NCBI GenBank assembly: GCA_963575745.1
Contig: CAUYUJ010015504.1
Span: 1,742,464 to 1,806,463 of the forward strand
DNA: 64,000 nt
Source: Prorocentrum cordatum
Lineage: Eukaryota; Sar; Dinophyceae; Prorocentrales; Prorocentraceae
Direction of reading: 5' to 3'
The translations under genes and the position numbers were made by a program. Of the stretch, positions 61,342 through 64,000 are shown one piece after another. The notes beneath the pieces were generated by a model. That model had not been told where the DNA came from and did no database searches. It saw nothing but the letters and a program-made list of their open reading frames with translations. How positions within the stretch are numbered: position 1 is the stretch's first letter; every line of letters begins with the position of its first letter.

Positions 61342-61492
61342 AAACGAGTCAAGCCCCTCAAGCACCACCGACTGCTTGGAAACATACTGCGTTGGGGCGT
61401 CCGATTGCGCACGCATCTGGTCCCAGATGAGTCTTCGTTGAGACTCCCGAGGGCGAAAGCACTGTTCAACATAGTGTTCATAAGAAGGACGC
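61342..61492 (-). CDS. exon of the minus-strand gene (N-terminal to WD40)
   Basis: Clean borders: TTTCGAACAG/GCG and TCGTTT/GTAAGC. The 151-nt exon reads RPSYEHYVEQCFRPRESQRR, LIWDQMRAQSDAPTQYVSKQ and SVVLEGLDSF. It is rich in charged and aromatic residues, with no stop and non-repetitive codon usage. No domain is recognised. It begins with one base completing a codon and ends in phase 0, so it does not join directly in phase to either neighbour described here; further exons are likely. Confidence 0.7.
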
Positions 61493-61957
61493 CTGTTCGA
61501 AACTGTCATGGCCAGCGCACTGGGAGTTCGGCCAGAACTCTGAATATGGAACAGAAAACGCACGACGACCTCACACATCGAAACACCGTGGTGCTGCGTG
61601 CATATCTCTTCTTGGCGATTGCTTGGGAAACTAGGGGCGCATGGCAACAAAGTAGATGTGCCACCTACACACGCATGCATCTGCGGCGCATCCATACCCT
61701 CAGGCGTGAATGACTCGTGAGTGCGGCTCCTACAGCAGCGTATTCATTTTTGGCACGTGCCCCTGTTCCCCAGAACGAACATTTGACGCGCCAGATGGTT
61801 TTTAAGCGGGAATGCACAAGCGGACAATCTAAATTGGAAGCGGTACAGAGATACGGACCCTGCACAATGTCAATCGATCACGACAACTGCGTGCACCACC
61901 CGAGTGCCGCTGAACCACCGTCACAGCCCCTGCTCTGGCTTGCAAATTTGGAGACAC

Positions 61958-62045
61958 CCTCTGCAATGCGAGTCCTGATCGGCACGTACACGACGGCATT
62001 GACAGGTGAATCGTAGCGTTCATTTGTCCATGATGCCTTGATGAC
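61958..62045 (-). CDS. exon of the minus-strand gene
   Basis: Borders ACGTTGTTGCAG/GTC and GCAGAGG/GTGTCTCC. It reads VIKASWTNERYDSPVNAVVY and VPIRTRIAE. The SPVNAVVYVP stretch resembles the first strand of a WD40 blade. It starts in phase 0 and ends with one extra base. Confidence 0.65.
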
Positions 62046-62485
62046 CTGCAACAACGTTGCAATCTGACGCATACCATTTCAACATACGCAACGGATGTAA
62101 AGACGAGAAGACTGACAATCACATGCGCAGAGTTTAATCATGACAAGCACAAAGGGATCCAATGGCATATTGCGGCTTACGTGTGCAAGGGCGCGAACGC
62201 GGGCGCACGGGACCACCAACCAGGCAACACAAAACAGGTAGCCAGAGGGCTGAGAGAAGGCCTACGGCGTACGGCCCGCGCCTTTCTGCTGCACACTGTA
62301 AAAATGCGCTGAACACCAATTGAGATCAATTAGCCGCGCCGCAACTGCACTGACTCCTGACCCTTCCGTTCCCCCTCCTTCCTCCCCGAACGCAAACGAA
62401 ACTGCCACACTTTTGTACCATCCAAAACAAAGATGGGGATGGGAGAAAGCCGCGAGACTTGAATCGGAATTGAAGCCGACGGTAC

Positions 62486-62531
62486 CAAGAAAGTGCAGAT
62501 GTGTCTCAAATCTGTTGCGCACTTGATGACG
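62486..62531 (-). CDS. possible small exon
   Basis: CTCCTTCCGCCCAG/CGTC and TTTCTTG/GTACCG bracket 46 nt. Two frames are open; VIKCATDLRHICTFL would end in phase 0 and match the phase-0 start of the next exon at 62,045. Confidence 0.35.
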
Positions 62532-62941
62532 CTGGGCGGAAGGAGAGGCGTCACAGAGCTAGGGCAGCAGCAACACGTGGCCTCGTTTTCATAGGACAAG
62601 TTCCCAAATTCTTTCCGAATTCTTTCCTCAGAGAAGGGCGGCGGGGAGGGACAGCATTACAAGGAGCGGGCAAACAATCCTGCAATCAATGATATGAAAC
62701 ATAGCTGGCGGAACACATCTGAATATCAAAACTGAGGTAGCATGCTCGAAACAAGGAGACTCGATGAATTGTTGGACCTGTGTATAGGGGAAAGGCAAAC
62801 CCAAGGCAGCACTTGCATAACAACCGCAACCAAGACAAACACTGAACACACACAGGCACTTTCGGGCGAATCCAACGACAATTCCTGTGACTATCCCCGA
62901 CAGACTCCTGTAGCATACGTTCCATACATGCATGCCACTAC

Positions 62942-63072
62942 CGTGTCTTCTGCGGCAACGCGAGGTAAGCTCCGGAATCTCCGCGTAGAACTGATCGACC
63001 TGGTCTTGAGGTGGGGGATTGCTTCCTCTCGAAAAACGTATGTTGTACGCTTCCTGGATCATCTCCTGGCGC
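62942..63072 (-). CDS. exon of the minus-strand gene
   Basis: Borders CTCATTGCAG/GCGCC and AGACACG/GTAGTGG. It reads RQEMIQEAYNIRFSRGSNPP, PQDQVDQFYAEIPELTSRC and RRRH. An alternative acceptor GCGCCAG/GAG seven bases in would start in phase 0. No domain is recognised. Confidence 0.6.
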
Positions 63073-63219
63073 CTGCAATGAGCGGAGACACATACGCCAA
63101 ACGTCTGCGGGCCATGTATCCCATGATAGGAGAGGACGAAACACTAGACGGACACAACTAACCACAACTCATGCTATGGTGAACCGGGCGAATCAAATTG
63201 CTGGAATTTACTGGCACAC

Positions 63220-63280
63220 CGACCGTGTCGAGGAACACCATCCACGCACGTTCATCTACGGGCAGCTTACCATGCGTTAA
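63220..63280 (-). CDS. possible exon of the minus-strand gene
   Basis: GTTCATCAG/TTAACG and CACGGTCG/GTGTGCC bracket a frame reading LTHGKLPVDERAWMVFLDTV. The donor could equally be ACG/GTCGGT, five bases earlier. Upstream, at 63,850-63,775, NGGIVRFPRNYTTMNESIAL after CTCCAG may be another exon. Confidence 0.4.
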
Positions 63281-64000
63281 CTGATGAACGTTCCAAGTCA
63301 CCACGTGCGAGCATCGCCTACGGCTTCCACGGTTGAACTGAACAAATCCACTAGTGAGATGTTGCTCGCACACGGCCACGTGCAGTGGCACGCAAACATG
63401 TCGTCATTGACGACAACAATACTGCAGACGGCAAACTCTCACAGGCGGAATTCAAATTGCATAAAATTCAAACTCTCCGCACACGCCGTCGACAACGTGG
63501 GCATGCTGCAAGAAAATAAACGAGCAACACGAACCGGAAGATCGCAACACGCAGACCCGGCGCATGCGTGTGCCGCAGTGCATCCATGAGACTCGCCCTG
63601 GAACTCGAGATGGAATTTGCAAGCGTAGCGTGTGCAAGCACAGCGTCGTGCATGGGCGGAACAGACCACACGACGGTGCGAGATGCATCAAATCATGTGC
63701 TGCGCATGTACACCTCGAGCGCAGCACACGTCTCCAACCGCCGAGATGCGCGCGCAGCGACGCCGTCGAGGCCGCTAGGCTCGCTGCAAGGCGATGGACT
63801 CATTCATCGTGGTGTAGTTCCGCGGGAAGCGGACGATCCCGCCGTTGCTGGAGGCCCGCTGTTGTCAAAACGTTCGCATCCTCGGCAACCGATCCGAGCC
63901 AAGCATCGAAAGGTCGCTTGACCTGCGCGGCCGTGCCGCGTTCTGCTGTACGCCGCGGCGTGCCTGCGCCACCTCCCCTCGACTGGCTACGCACCACTAG
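63281..64000. other. no firm feature; possible further 5' exon
   Basis: Balanced-composition, non-repetitive. On the minus strand CTCCAG (about 63,854) precedes a short frame NGGIVRFPRNYTTMNES, but no clear donor follows. Confidence 0.3.

Overview
This window looks like nuclear DNA of a dinoflagellate. The case rests on three things. There are tandem copies of a sequence matching the 3' end of the dinoflagellate trans-spliced leader (57,290-57,365). The DNA is very GC-rich and mostly repeats. The only convincing coding pieces are short exons far apart, or retroelement proteins. The style recalls genomes such as Prorocentrum, but the species is inference. A 100-base run of N (39,592-39,691) shows this is a scaffold.

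Host gene. On the minus strand, short blocks with plausible splice borders encode WD40-type sequence. They lie at 63.3-61.3 kb (several exons with introns of about 0.45-0.6 kb), 58.7 kb, 43.85 kb, 20.9 kb and 7.3 kb. The last ends in a stop codon. They run N- to C-terminus in transcriptional order, so they are probably one gene over 55 kb long whose introns (up to about 23 kb) hold nearly everything else here. The 5' end lies beyond the window. A further minus-strand exon-like block is at 32.3 kb.

Mobile elements. (1) A nearly complete 6.2 kb non-LTR retrotransposon (13,305-19,486, minus) has a zinc-ribbon/coiled-coil ORF1 and an endonuclease-RT-RNase H-Cys-rich ORF2. It sits inside a (GGA/TCC)n microsatellite, has no poly(A) tail, and its 5' end resembles the spliced leader. 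It is broken by frameshifts and one stop. (2) Two decayed LINE copies lie at 1.5-2.3 kb and 55.4-57.1 kb; the second is preceded by the leader relics. (3) Six copies of a terminal-inverted-repeat element are present; four have clear 8-bp target duplications and one more a probable one. (4) Three 1.2-1.7 kb elements have conserved ends and carry arrays of an approximately 90-bp minisatellite (30.8-32.5, 47.2-48.7 and 52.6-53.8 kb). (5) Two foldback families are present.

The 23.9-42.6 kb region. This is a very GC-rich mosaic. Arrays of a 16-bp palindromic motif (AGCGATnnCGATCGCT) alternate with plus-strand coding-like blocks of unknown function. One block family appears with its two modules in opposite order at 24.9-25.2 and 37.9-38.2 kb. 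A second Cys-rich block is shared by 27.6 and 35.2 kb. These could be nested genes, gene fragments or captured sequence.

The remainder is microsatellite, minisatellite and degenerate repeat. Most long open frames in this GC-rich DNA, including one of 958 codons, are translations of repeats and were left out.
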